Assembly (NCBI RefSeq): GCF_004793885.1
Contig: NZ_SRYG01000009.1
Span: forward strand, 1 to 64,000
Reading direction: 5' to 3'
DNA: 64,000 nucleotides
Origin: Dubosiella muris
GTDB taxonomy: Bacteria > Bacillota_I > Bacilli_A > Erysipelotrichales > Erysipelotrichaceae
Positions 17,816-27,201 of the stretch are shown piece by piece. The first letter of the stretch is position 1. Each line of letters starts with the position of its first letter. The notes under the pieces were generated by a model that worked only from the letters and a program-made list of their open reading frames with translations, was not told the DNA's origin and did no database searches. A program made the position numbers and the translations under genes.

Positions 17816-17844
17816 GGGACGGGATCGCGGTCGCGTCCTTTTTT
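17816..17844 (+). terminator. Terminator after the small protein gene
   Basis: GGACG and CGTCC pair around a GGATCGCGGTCG interior and are followed by six Ts. Confidence 0.75.
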
Positions 17845-17951
17845 CGTGGAATAATTTGGAAAATTTGGAAAAAACCTTGATTTTCTCGAAAATTGCTATA
17901 GAAGATATGATAAAATTGGATTAATAATACAATGATTTTAGAGGAAAGATT

Positions 17952-18569
17952 ATGGATAAAAAAATAGTAGTGACAATTTCTCGTGAATACGGCTCCTATG
18001 GAAGAGAAATCGGGCGCCGTTTGGCCCAGCGTCTGCACATCGCGTATTACGACAAGGAAATTCTGGAACAAACCGCGGAGCAGCTTGGGGTTTCGAAGAT
18101 GTTTTTTACCGATGAGAATTTGAACGACGCGGGACAGTTTTCCTTGAGCGGCCGGATGAACTACGGCGTCAAGTATTTGACGGAGCTGAGCCTTTCGACG
18201 AAGGCGTACGACACGGCGCGCACCATTATGGAAGAGCTGGCGAAAAACGAAAGCATGGTTTTGGTCGGCCGCTGCGCGAATTATATTTTGCGCCACGAGC
18301 CGGGAATCATTTCGGTGTACTGCTATGGAGATTTGGAGGACCGGGTGCGGCGCGTCATTGAAGAATACCACGTTCCGGCGGGGCGGGCCCGCAAAGAGGT
18401 GCTGGACACGGATCGCAAACGGGCGCGGTTTTATGAGTATTTTACCCATCGCAAATGGGGCGACCTGGCAGATTTCGACGTCTTGATCAATACATCGAAA
18501 AAAACGCCCGAGGAAGCCGTCGACTTGCTTGTGGGCGTGTTTGAGGAAAAAGCGAAAGCGCAGGGATGA
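17952..18569 (+). CDS. Cytidylate-kinase-like family protein
   Basis: A 205-residue P-loop protein of the Cytidylate_kin2 type. The nucleotide loop is ISREYGSYGREIG (9-21), not the GxxGxGK of true CMP kinase, and the lid and base-binding parts differ, so the phosphate acceptor is unknown. VLVGRCANYILR and FYEYFTHRKWGD are typical of the family, which is common in gut Firmicutes. GAGGAAAG precedes the ATG. The gene ends inside a terminator it shares with rho. Confidence 0.78.
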   Translation: MDKKIVVTISREYGSYGREIGRRLAQRLHIAYYDKEILEQTAEQLGVSKMFFTDENLNDAGQFSLSGRMNYGVKYLTELSLSTKAYDTARTIMEELAKNESMVLVGRCANYILRHEPGIISVYCYGDLEDRVRRVIEEYHVPAGRARKEVLDTDRKRARFYEYFTHRKWGDLADFDVLINTSKKTPEEAVDLLVGVFEEKAKAQG

Positions 18570-18587
18570 GGACTCTGCGCTTTTTTT
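18555..18587. terminator. Bidirectional terminator between the kinase-like gene and rho
   Basis: AAAGCGCAG pairs with CTGCGCTTT, followed by a T run on the plus strand and a T-rich run on the minus strand. The kinase-like stop codon lies in its loop and the rho stop directly behind it. Confidence 0.75.
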
Positions 18588-20000
18588 CTAGGCTTTCTTT
18601 TTGGATTCGAGCAGCGCTTTGCACAAGACGCTGTTCGAACGGGTCGTGCTCATCGCTTTTAAGACCGTGAGCGTGTCTTCGATGGTGTTGTTGGAACCAA
18701 ACCATTCCCGGCGGATCAGCTCTTCGATGTCGTACGCCTCCTTGCTCAGCAGCAAATCGTCGTGACGGGTGGAGGAGCGCTGGATGTTGATGGCCGGATA
18801 CACGCGGCGCTCGGCCAGCGTCCGGTCCAAATACAGCTCCATGTTGCCAGTTCCTTTGAATTCCTCGAAAATCATCTCGTCCATACGGCTGCCCGTTTCG
18901 ACCAGCGCGCTGGCAATCACGGTCAGCGAGCCGCCTTCCCGCAAGTTGCGGGCGGCGCCAAACAGACGTTTGGGACCGTACAAGGCGTTGGGATCCAAAC
19001 CGCCGGAAAGCACTTTGCCGGTGGATGGGACAATCAAGTTGTAGGCGCGCGACAGACGCGTGATGGAATCAAGCAGGATGACGACGTCTTCGCCAAACTC
19101 CACGAGCGACTTGGCGCGGGCGAGCGCCATTTCCGCGACGCGTTTGTGGTGCATGGGCTGCTCGTCGAAAGTCGAGTAGACGACTTCGACGTGGTCTTTG
19201 TTTTCACCGGCCGCCTCGATAACCATTTCCTTGAAGGCGGTGACTTCCTCGGGGCGCTCGTCGATGAGCAGCACGATCAAGTACACGTCTTTGTGGTTTT
19301 TCAGAATCGACTGCGCGAACATTTCCAGCAGCGTCGTCTTTCCGGCTTTGGGCGGCGCGACGATCATGCCGCGCTGGCCGCAGCCAATGGGCGCGAACAA
19401 ATCCACGATACGTCCGGCGTAGTTGGCTTTGACGGTTTCCATTTTCAGCTTGCGGTTTGGAAAAATCGGCGTGAGCTGGTCGAACCGTTTGCGGCTCAGG
19501 CATTCTTTGATGGTGTGGCCGTTGACTTTGTCCACGCTTTCGAGCGCCCGCGCGCTTTGCCCGTGCTTGGGCGAGGCGACCCCTTCGATGGAGTCCCCGG
19601 TGCGCAGCTTGAGCGCTTTGATTTTTGATTCCGATACATACACGTCGTCATCGCCGGACAAGTAGTTTTCCTGTCTTAAAAAGCCGAAGCCTTTTTCCAT
19701 GACTTCCAAAATGCCGCTCGCGCCCGCCCGTTCGCGGTTTTTCTTTTCCTGAAGCTCGCGCTGCACTTTGGCGATGTCGATTTCCTCGACATGGATCCGG
19801 TTGACGGATGTGATCTTTTTTAAAATAAATTCGGAGCGTCCCTCGCGGTCTTTTTCGGCTTCTCCGATAATGAAATCATTATTTTTTAAATCGTAAGCGC
19901 TGATAAACGCGCTGTCTACGAAAACATCCCCGTCCCGCTCGGTTCGGATAAAACCGAAACCCTGGTGGAATGTTTCCAAAATTCCTTCTATTTGAATCAA
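18588..20000 (-). CDS. rho: Transcription termination factor Rho with two N-terminal cold-shock domains
   Basis: The hexameric RNA helicase that ends untranslated transcripts. The ATPase core is intact: Walker A APPKAGKT at about 215-222, LLDSITRLSRAYN, and the Q/R-loop stretch near GSLTVIASALVETGSRMDE. Unusually, residues 5-67 (GILETFHQGFGFIRT...) and 96-160 (GILEVMEKGFGFLRQ...) are two copies of the RNA-binding cold-shock domain. The second matches the single copy of other Rho proteins; the first replaces the usual N-terminal helical bundle. The start is a TTG, with AGGAGG 9 bases before it. 470 residues, versus about 420-430 usual. Confidence 0.93.
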   Translation of the reverse strand: MIQIEGILETFHQGFGFIRTERDGDVFVDSAFISAYDLKNNDFIIGEAEKDREGRSEFILKKITSVNRIHVEEIDIAKVQRELQEKKNRERAGASGILEVMEKGFGFLRQENYLSGDDDVYVSESKIKALKLRTGDSIEGVASPKHGQSARALESVDKVNGHTIKECLSRKRFDQLTPIFPNRKLKMETVKANYAGRIVDLFAPIGCGQRGMIVAPPKAGKTTLLEMFAQSILKNHKDVYLIVLLIDERPEEVTAFKEMVIEAAGENKDHVEVVYSTFDEQPMHHKRVAEMALARAKSLVEFGEDVVILLDSITRLSRAYNLIVPSTGKVLSGGLDPNALYGPKRLFGAARNLREGGSLTVIASALVETGSRMDEMIFEEFKGTGNMELYLDRTLAERRVYPAINIQRSSTRHDDLLLSKEAYDIEELIRREWFGSNNTIEDTLTVLKAMSTTRSNSVLCKALLESKKKA

Positions 20001-20033
20001 GGATAGATCCTCCTTTTACTGTCTTTTATTATA

Positions 20034-20069
20034 ACGAAAAAAAGGCGGTTTAGAAAACCCTAGACCGCC
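20034..20069 (-). terminator. Terminator of the purine permease gene
   Basis: On the minus strand GGCGGTCTAG pairs with CTAAACCGCC and is followed by seven Ts. It lies 14 bases after the permease stop. Confidence 0.85.
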
Positions 20070-20083
20070 AAAGTTGTGATTTA

Positions 20084-21418
20084 TTACATAAAATACGGCG
20101 TCGCGAAATACAAAACGAAGATGACGAGCAAAACCCACACCGTCGGATGCACTTTTTTCGCTTTACCAGCCGCCAGCATCGAGATCGCGTACGCGATGAA
20201 GCCAAACGCGATACCGTTGGAAATCGAGTACGTCAGGATCATCGAGATCACCGTGATGAACGTCGAAATCGCGTAAATCATGTTTTCCCATTCGATGCCC
20301 CGAAGCTGCTGCGCCATCATGACGCCCACGACGATCAGCGCTGGCGCCGTAACGGCGTTCGTGATCGCGGAAAGCAAAATTGGAGAAATGAAAATCGACA
20401 ACGCGAACAACACGCCCGTCGTGATCGCCGTCAAGCCTGTCCGGCCGCCGACACCGACACCGGAAGTCGATTCCACGAAGCTTGTTACAGTCGAAGTACC
20501 GATCGCCGCGCCAAAAACCGTCGCGATCGAGTCCGCGAGCAGCGCCTGTTCCGCGCCTTCCAGCTCGCCTTTCGAGTTCACCAGGCCGATTTCGTTTCCA
20601 ATCGCCACCAACGTACCCGCCGTATCGAAGAAATCGACAAACAGGAACGAGAAGATGATCATGACCGCGTTCATCGGATTGGCGAACAATTCGCCAAAGC
20701 CACCCACGAAGGCACCCGCGGCGTCCATCTCAAAGTTTAAGCTCCAGTCCGTAGGCAAAGCCGGCATGCCGTCGATGCCAAACGCGCCGCAGATGATGCC
20801 CACGATCGCCGTGATGACCATGCCCACGAACACCGCGGCCGGCACTTTTTTCACGACGAGCGCGATCGTGACGAGAATGCCAAGGATCGCCAGCAAAACT
20901 GTTGGATCCGTGAAATTTCCCATGCCGACGAAAGTCGATTCGTTGGCTACGATGATGCCCGAGTTTTTAAAACCGACAAAAGCGATAAAGAAACCGATTC
21001 CCGCGCCGATCGCCAGCTTCAGCTGGACAGGGATCGAGTCGATGATCAGCTTGCGGATGCCCGTCACCGAGATCACGACAAAGATCAAACCGCTCAGGAA
21101 GACAGCCGCCAAAGCCGCCTGCCAGCTCATTCCCATCTGGCCGCAAATCGTATATGCAAACAACGCGTTGACGCCCATACCGGCCGCCAAAGCAACCGGA
21201 TAGTTGGCTAACAGCCCCATGAGGATCGAACCAAACGCCGCCGAAAGCGCCGTGGCCATGAACACGGAAGGCACGTTCATGCCTGCGTCGCCCAGAACAC
21301 TCGGGTTGACGCCCAGAATGTACGCCATCGCCAGGAACGTCGTCAGACCGGCGAGAAGCTCGGTCTTCACATTCGTGTGTTTTTCTTCAAGCTTGAAAAA
21401 TTTGTTTAAGCTATTCAT
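20084..21418 (-). CDS. NCS2-family purine permease (PbuG/AzgA type)
   Basis: A 444-residue membrane protein with about thirteen hydrophobic segments that takes up guanine or hypoxanthine with protons. FFKLEEKHTNVKTELLAGL at the start, then TFLAMAYIL and the late TGLTAITTGVLF stretch are typical of the AzgA branch. AAAGGAG precedes the ATG. A good sigma-A promoter lies directly upstream. No purine riboswitch fits in the 59 bases before it, unlike many pbuG genes. Confidence 0.88.
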   Translation of the reverse strand: MNSLNKFFKLEEKHTNVKTELLAGLTTFLAMAYILGVNPSVLGDAGMNVPSVFMATALSAAFGSILMGLLANYPVALAAGMGVNALFAYTICGQMGMSWQAALAAVFLSGLIFVVISVTGIRKLIIDSIPVQLKLAIGAGIGFFIAFVGFKNSGIIVANESTFVGMGNFTDPTVLLAILGILVTIALVVKKVPAAVFVGMVITAIVGIICGAFGIDGMPALPTDWSLNFEMDAAGAFVGGFGELFANPMNAVMIIFSFLFVDFFDTAGTLVAIGNEIGLVNSKGELEGAEQALLADSIATVFGAAIGTSTVTSFVESTSGVGVGGRTGLTAITTGVLFALSIFISPILLSAITNAVTAPALIVVGVMMAQQLRGIEWENMIYAISTFITVISMILTYSISNGIAFGFIAYAISMLAAGKAKKVHPTVWVLLVIFVLYFATPYFM

Positions 21419-21444
21419 AAAATCTCCTTTTCACTATGTGGTTT

Positions 21445-21473
21445 ATTGTAATATAGAAAGACAGATTATTCAA
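21445..21473 (-). promoter_or_regulatory. Sigma-A promoter of the purine permease gene
   Basis: Minus-strand TTGAAT (-35) and TACAAT (-10) are separated by exactly 17 bases, 27 bases before the start codon. It separates the permease from addA, whose stop is just upstream. Confidence 0.7.
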
Positions 21474-21477
21474 ATGT

Positions 21478-24400
21478 TTACTCACATAATTCACACATAT
21501 TTTTTAAGTAGAACGAATAAATAAACGTGCGGACCGGGCGGTCGGCGTCAATGAGCCGCATCGCGTGCTTGTACACGCCAAGCTGCGGGGTGTATTGTTT
21601 TTTTAACTCGTTGGCCGAAGCGACGTAGTCGCTCTTGAAATCGACAATAATCGTTTCGGTTTCGGCGAACACGACAAGATCCATGAACCCGTGCGTGATC
21701 CGGCCCTGCTCCATCACCGAGTAGGCGCACTCAAACTCGTGGCGGCACGCCATCCAGCGGGCGTAGTCGGCGTTTTCGTTAAGCGCCAGGATTTGTTCGA
21801 CATCCAGCGGCGAAAGGGTTTCCCCGCGCTCTTTGGCCAGACGCTCCATCGCTTCTCGCTCGTACGGATACGGCAAGGTGGCGACGACGGCGTGCAGCAG
21901 CGTACCGCGCACGGTCCGGGTGTTTTCCTTGAGCGACACAGGCTTCCATCGCCGTTCCTGCTTGGCCCGCGAGGCGGTTTGCGACTCGATTTTTTCACGC
22001 GGTCCTTCATAGTAGTGGAAAGCGGGTTTGTACCGCTTCTTTTTTTTGACGGCCTGGCGGGTGTACAGCTCTTTGACCTCGTCCAGCACGAACAAGGCGC
22101 TTGGCTCGTTTAAGTACGTGTGAAGCAGCCAGCTTGTATAGCTGCGTTTTTGCAGCAGAGCTCTGGCGTTGAGCGGATAGCGGTACATGTCCAGCGACTT
22201 GATCGCGTCCACGATCACAAGCTCCTGCTCGGCGCGGGTTGTGGCGACATAAAGCACCCGCATTTCCTCGGCGAGCTCGTCGTGGAACTTTTTGGTTTTG
22301 AAGGCGATCGTCGCCCGCGACGGGCGGCTGAGCCGGCCGTTTTCGCTTAATGAACGCATCGCGATGCCGAGCTGCTCGTCAAAAAGCATAGGCGAAGAGG
22401 CGTCCATGTCGCGGCTTTCCTGCTGGGAGAGGATGTAGACGATCGGAAACTGAAGCCCTTTGGAGTGGTGCATCGTCTTGATTTTGACGACATCCTCCTC
22501 CTTGCCGTACGGATACGCCTCGCTTGTCCGGTCCAGATCGGCTTCCTCGCGGATTTCCGCCAAAAACGCCGTGAGGTTGCGCGGGTCGCGGAACTGAACC
22601 GCTTTTTCCAGCAGCAAGTCGAGATTGGTCTTGTCTTGCGCGTTGGTGTACTGGTAGTAAAACTGGTTGCGGTTGTATACGTGCCGGAGCAGCGCGGGCA
22701 CCGGCAATCCCAACAAGGTTTGAAGCTCGTGGAACGCGCCCATAAACGATTTGTCCTTGATGACCGAATACAGCGACGCGTCCGGATCCCGGCTGGCGCC
22801 ATACGCCGCGATTTGCGACTGGCTCACGCCGCACAACGGAGAGCAAAGCGCCCCAGTCAGCGCGATGTCCTGGTCGGGATCGAGCATTGCCTCCAGGCAA
22901 GCCATGATGATTTGGACGGCGTGGTTGGTGTAAAAACCGTGGTTGATTTCCGCCAGAACCGGAATGCCGTACGCCTCGAGGCTTTCTTTTAAAAACTCGT
23001 GGGTGCCATGGGTGCGTGTCAAGACGCACATGGAGCGAAACGGAATGCCTTTGGCGTGGTGCTTGAGAATGTCGTTGGCGATCAAATCCGCCCGGTGCAG
23101 CCGGTGCGTTTTTTTAGCTTCGATTTTGGACACGCCCTGGTCGATCGCCCAGTCTTCGTACTGGGTGAATAAAAAGCGAACCGGATGCTGCGCGATTTGT
23201 TTTTGGCGGTCGGTCCCGACTTTGGCGACGTCCTCGGCGAAAAACTGCGGCGTCAGAAACGACGTGTTCATGATGCGTTCGTAAAAGTCGTTGTTAAAGG
23301 CGACAATCGAAGCGGACGAACGGTAGTTTTCCCCCAGGATCAGCGTCTCGTGGCGCTCGTCCTGTTTTTTCATATGGCCGAGCATGATGGAAGGCTTCGC
23401 CTGCCGGAACCCGTAAATCGACTGTTTCATGTCGCCAACCCGGAACACGTTGTCGCCTCGCTCGATGCAGGCGATGATGCTTTCCTGCAACTCGTTGGTG
23501 TCTTGAAACTCGTCCACGAGGATGACGGCGTATTTGTTGCGAACTTCCTCCTGAATAAGAGGATCCTGCAGCAGGGCGTAGGCGAAATGCTCCATGTCGT
23601 TGAAGTCCAAAATTTCCAGCGCTTTTTTTTCCTCCTGGAAATTGGCGTGCACCCGCACGCAAAGCTCGACGAACAAAGCGGCCGTTTCAGCTTGGCGCGC
23701 CTCGTCGCTGGCAAAGCGCTCCAGGCTGAACAAGTGGTCGACGATTTCGGTTTCCATTTGCTTGTACTCGTCCGCGATGTCTTTGAAACTGTGCTTGTTG
23801 ACCGACTTTGGAAAACGCTTCGTGTTTTCGATGGCGTCGATCATATGGACGCGGAACGCCGGGTAGTCCATGTTGTCCAGATCCTGGAGGCAGCGGCGAA
23901 GCAGACGCGCTTTGGAGGCGAACAGCTCCTCGTTGTCGGCCTGGGTCTTGGCGCGGGAAAACTCCATGTCGCGCACGGTTTCCAGCATTTCCTCGGCCAT
24001 GTCCGCCATCGCTTCGGCGCGTTCCTTGAAAAACTGAAAGAACCATGGCTCCAGCGCCTCGTTGGGCTTCAGACAGCCGCGCATCCAGGCGCCGGGATCG
24101 GGTTTGGCGTTAGCGAACGCCAAAAAGCGGCGGACAGCGTCCATCCAAACGTCGTCGTCGCTGTGGAACGCGTGAAAGTACAGCCGCAGCTTCGCCATCG
24201 CGACAGGATCGGTGTCGGCCATCGCGCGCCGCATGGCGGTTTCAAACGCTTGTTTTTGATACGTCCCGTTGTCGACGCGTTGCGACATCGTGTACGAGAT
24301 TGGGATTTTGTAGTAGTAGGTTTGCACGATTTTATAGCAGAAACTGTCGATGGTGGAAATGTCGGCCTGCTCGAGCAGGGCGAGCTGGTCAAGCACATAA

Positions 24401-24636
24401 GGGCTTGGCTCCTGGGCCGACAGGCGGGATTTGAGCCGGGCTTTCATTTCTGCCGCCGCGTCCTCGGTAAAGGTCATCGCCAAAATCGTGTCGATCGAAA
24501 TTCGGTCCTCGATGACGAGCCGGGAAAGCCGTTCGACAAGAACCGACGTTTTGCCCGAGCCCGCGCTGGCGGAAACGACAACGTTTTTTCCCCGGGAATC
24601 AATCGTTTTTTGCTGCTGGTCGGAAAATTGAATCAT
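21478..24636 (-). CDS. addA: ATP-dependent helicase/nuclease subunit A
   Basis: Large subunit of AddAB, which resects double-strand DNA breaks for RecA-dependent repair. 1052 residues: UvrD-type helicase with Walker A ASAGSGKT at 23-30 and the VDEFQDTNELQ motif II, then a C-terminal PD-(D/E)XK nuclease whose residues are intact (FMDLVVF...IIVDFKSDYV). The start was placed at MIQFSDQQQ, preceded by AAAGGAGAA; a longer frame runs back into addB. It overlaps addB by four bases, so the subunits are co-translated. Confidence 0.94.
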   Translation of the reverse strand: MIQFSDQQQKTIDSRGKNVVVSASAGSGKTSVLVERLSRLVIEDRISIDTILAMTFTEDAAAEMKARLKSRLSAQEPSPYVLDQLALLEQADISTIDSFCYKIVQTYYYKIPISYTMSQRVDNGTYQKQAFETAMRRAMADTDPVAMAKLRLYFHAFHSDDDVWMDAVRRFLAFANAKPDPGAWMRGCLKPNEALEPWFFQFFKERAEAMADMAEEMLETVRDMEFSRAKTQADNEELFASKARLLRRCLQDLDNMDYPAFRVHMIDAIENTKRFPKSVNKHSFKDIADEYKQMETEIVDHLFSLERFASDEARQAETAALFVELCVRVHANFQEEKKALEILDFNDMEHFAYALLQDPLIQEEVRNKYAVILVDEFQDTNELQESIIACIERGDNVFRVGDMKQSIYGFRQAKPSIMLGHMKKQDERHETLILGENYRSSASIVAFNNDFYERIMNTSFLTPQFFAEDVAKVGTDRQKQIAQHPVRFLFTQYEDWAIDQGVSKIEAKKTHRLHRADLIANDILKHHAKGIPFRSMCVLTRTHGTHEFLKESLEAYGIPVLAEINHGFYTNHAVQIIMACLEAMLDPDQDIALTGALCSPLCGVSQSQIAAYGASRDPDASLYSVIKDKSFMGAFHELQTLLGLPVPALLRHVYNRNQFYYQYTNAQDKTNLDLLLEKAVQFRDPRNLTAFLAEIREEADLDRTSEAYPYGKEEDVVKIKTMHHSKGLQFPIVYILSQQESRDMDASSPMLFDEQLGIAMRSLSENGRLSRPSRATIAFKTKKFHDELAEEMRVLYVATTRAEQELVIVDAIKSLDMYRYPLNARALLQKRSYTSWLLHTYLNEPSALFVLDEVKELYTRQAVKKKKRYKPAFHYYEGPREKIESQTASRAKQERRWKPVSLKENTRTVRGTLLHAVVATLPYPYEREAMERLAKERGETLSPLDVEQILALNENADYARWMACRHEFECAYSVMEQGRITHGFMDLVVFAETETIIVDFKSDYVASANELKKQYTPQLGVYKHAMRLIDADRPVRTFIYSFYLKNMCELCE

Positions 24637-27095
24637 GCGCGTTCTCCTTTCTCCTTGGTCGAGGCGCCGTTGCGGCAAATGATTTTGTATGGACAATACA
24701 CGCAGGCGCTTTTTTCATGCACCGGCAAGATGTCGCCTTGCGCCAGACGCTCGAGCGCCTGCTCGACTTTAGACTGCATCTTTTCTTCTTTTTCGGTGTA
24801 TGTGGGCACCTTTTTGAGCACTTTTTCCAGCAGCGGGTCTTGCGCGGCGGGCGGCAGGTCCTGCACGGCCCATCCGTCCACGAACCGCTGCAAGGATACC
24901 TCGTCGTTTTTTTGCGTTTCGCTCATTTCAATGGCGTCGGGCTGGGTCGTGCGGTAGTTGACTTTGAACGCGCTTTGCGGCACGGCGTGCTGCTTGAGGG
25001 ACAAGTCGAACACCCCCAGTCCGCCTTTGTCGTCGAAGATGCCGGCTTCCTCAAGCGCGGGATCGACGACAAGAAACGACACTTTCATCGGGTCGTACTT
25101 TTCGATCGGCCCTTTCATTTCCACGCTCACGTCTTTCCAGCCAAAGCCCTGATCCAGCTCGTATTCCTTGTTGAGCAAGGCAAGATGGAGCCGGTCCTCG
25201 AAAATTTCCAGCGTCGAAATCAAATCGTGAATGCGCGCGCCGTATTCGACGATCAAACTGTCGAAAGCCGCCGTCCGCGACGGAAAGATTTTTTTGGCGA
25301 ACGCGAACTCCTCGGCGACTAGCGAACGGATCTGGTCGCGGGTCAGTTCGGCGAACGTCGCGTTGCGCAGTGTGCGGGCGCGCTGAAGCACGCGCGAAAG
25401 CAAGCTGCCGTCCACCCGGATGTCGTCCTGGGTTTTGGGCCGGTTCAACGCCAGACCGTAGCGCAAATAGTAGCGCAGCGGGCATTGCTCGAACGTGCTC
25501 ACCTTGGAAAACGTCGTCGTGTGGCGGCCGTTTTTAAAAAACAAGGACTGGGCCTGCCCGGGATCGAGGTCAAAACCGGGAACCGTCGTCGCGAACACGT
25601 CCGGAATGTTGACGAAGGTTGGCCGTTTGGCGACCCAGGACTCCAGCTCGGCGCTCGCTTCCAGCGATTTGCCGGCGTAGTCGGACTGCGGGACGATGAT
25701 CGTGAGCTCGGCGCAAGCCCCCAAAGTGGAAAAGATGGCTTGCCGCTGCTTGTTGAGGCGCTCTTTTAACGGCGGAAACGTCGTGTGGGCCAAAAAGCTT
25801 TCATCAAAGATGCCGCTATACATGGACAAAGCCGGAAACACCTTGGCGTGGGCGCCCAGAAAGAACGTCGTCGGCCGCAGCGGACTGATTTCCTGCCGGG
25901 TGCCGACTAGCACGCCCGAAAGCGACTGGGCGGTTTGGGCGAACGAGGCTCGCTCTAGAAACTGGATGAACAGGGAGAAATCGTCGCCGGTTTCGATTTG
26001 GCTGGCGATGGAAGCGTAGTTTTGCACGATTGTGTCAAACGCGTTCAAATCCTCCTCGGTTGGCTCGGGAATGGTGGCCTGGATCTCGGCGGCGAGCGCT
26101 TCCACGTCGTGTCGGGTCCACGCTTGCAGCGCCCGGTGGCTTTCCATCCACGCCTTGGCGTCCAGCTCTTCCTGCTGCCACGTCAAATAGCGCCGCTCGC
26201 TGATGAGCGCGTTGTCCTCGTATGGGATGGCGTCCAGCTCGATGCCGTCGAAATGGTTCAAATACCGGACGACAGGGGCGCTTTCCTCGGGATAGAGCGC
26301 CTGGATCAAGGCGAGGTACGTTTCCTTGTCCGGCTGGCGCAAATAGCGCAATCCGGCCAGAAACCGGTCGGGAACCGTCGTGGTTTGCGGCTGGCGCAGC
26401 AAGGTGTACGGAATGCGGTGGGCGTCGAAGATTTGCGCGAGCACCTCCTGGTCGCCGGGATCGGCGAGCGCCACGAACACGTCTGTCGCCGGCAGGCGGC
26501 GTTCGAGAATCCGGTCGGCCACGATTTCCATTTGCTTGCGGGCGTTGGCGCACGACAAGTAGACGGGCGGTTCGGATTTTGTTTCGTTTTCGAGCAGGCG
26601 GGCGCCATGCGCGAGCAGAAAGTCGATCCAGTAGGACTGTTCGAAAGTCCACTCGGTTGGCAAAATGAAGATTTTCGTGTACGGAACGTCGATGGCTTCC
26701 AGGTCGGCGCGGGTCGGCACGCCAAGAGGCACCGGGCCAAGAAGTGTAAGCACTTCGTTTAAGTCGCGCTCTTTCCGGGTCGTTTCGGGAAAGCGCTCGA
26801 TGCCGTACAAGGCCGCCAGCTTTAAAAAGCGCAGGCACGCTTTGAGAAAGTCGAGGTCGGCGCGCGAGGCGGAAAACGAGTTCGTTTCCGGCAAGGCGCG
26901 TAAAGCCGCCTGGCAGGCGTAAAGCGTTTCGATTTCGCTTGGCCCGGCTTGCGGCAGCAAAGTGCGGATATACGTTTCGACGGAAAAGATCTGAATGTTT
27001 AGACAGTTTCCTTTTTGACGGTGCACCATGTCGTACAAGCTCAGGTGCAAGGCGCCGGGCGCGAGCAAGATCGACTCGTCAGGGATCTGGATCAT
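24633..27095 (-). CDS. addB: ATP-dependent helicase/nuclease subunit B, short form with altered nuclease site
   Basis: Partner of AddA. At 820 residues it is about 300 shorter than Bacillus AddB and has no Walker A motif near its N terminus. The iron-sulfur cluster cysteines remain: CPLRYYLRYGL upstream and the triplet CVYCPYKIIC near the end. The nuclease motif expected between them (GxIDRxD...IxDYKS) reads GPIEKYD...FLVVDPALEE, so the catalytic lysine seems lost. It probably recognises DNA and supports AddA without cutting. AGGAGGG precedes the ATG; addA follows as ATGA. Confidence 0.87.
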   Translation of the reverse strand: MIQIPDESILLAPGALHLSLYDMVHRQKGNCLNIQIFSVETYIRTLLPQAGPSEIETLYACQAALRALPETNSFSASRADLDFLKACLRFLKLAALYGIERFPETTRKERDLNEVLTLLGPVPLGVPTRADLEAIDVPYTKIFILPTEWTFEQSYWIDFLLAHGARLLENETKSEPPVYLSCANARKQMEIVADRILERRLPATDVFVALADPGDQEVLAQIFDAHRIPYTLLRQPQTTTVPDRFLAGLRYLRQPDKETYLALIQALYPEESAPVVRYLNHFDGIELDAIPYEDNALISERRYLTWQQEELDAKAWMESHRALQAWTRHDVEALAAEIQATIPEPTEEDLNAFDTIVQNYASIASQIETGDDFSLFIQFLERASFAQTAQSLSGVLVGTRQEISPLRPTTFFLGAHAKVFPALSMYSGIFDESFLAHTTFPPLKERLNKQRQAIFSTLGACAELTIIVPQSDYAGKSLEASAELESWVAKRPTFVNIPDVFATTVPGFDLDPGQAQSLFFKNGRHTTTFSKVSTFEQCPLRYYLRYGLALNRPKTQDDIRVDGSLLSRVLQRARTLRNATFAELTRDQIRSLVAEEFAFAKKIFPSRTAAFDSLIVEYGARIHDLISTLEIFEDRLHLALLNKEYELDQGFGWKDVSVEMKGPIEKYDPMKVSFLVVDPALEEAGIFDDKGGLGVFDLSLKQHAVPQSAFKVNYRTTQPDAIEMSETQKNDEVSLQRFVDGWAVQDLPPAAQDPLLEKVLKKVPTYTEKEEKMQSKVEQALERLAQGDILPVHEKSACVYCPYKIICRNGASTKEKGERA

Positions 27096-27169
27096 CCAAT
27101 CCCTCCTTTCTTTTTCTATTATTTCTGAACTTTTTGTTTATTTTACCATAATTTTATGGATGGAAAAAC

Positions 27170-27198
27170 CAAAAAACAAGTCCGGATGGACTTGTTTG
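27170..27198 (-). terminator. Terminator of the purine nucleoside phosphorylase gene
   Basis: Minus-strand ACAAGTCC and GGACTTGT form a stem with an ATCC loop, followed by a T-rich run. Confidence 0.8.
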
Positions 27199-27201
27199 GC
27201 G

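Noticed and set aside
21419-21478. Purine riboswitch upstream of the NCS2 permease
   Set aside because: Only 59 bases lie between addA and the permease start, filled by a promoter and ribosome site; too short for the aptamer.
23185-24957. A 590-codon plus-strand frame across addA and the addA-addB junction
   Set aside because: It runs antisense through two clearly identified genes and has the valine/arginine/phenylalanine-rich composition of an antisense shadow.
26740-26756. TGTAAGCACTT inside addB as another LacI operator
   Set aside because: Only one arm matches and it is deep inside a coding region; expected by chance.
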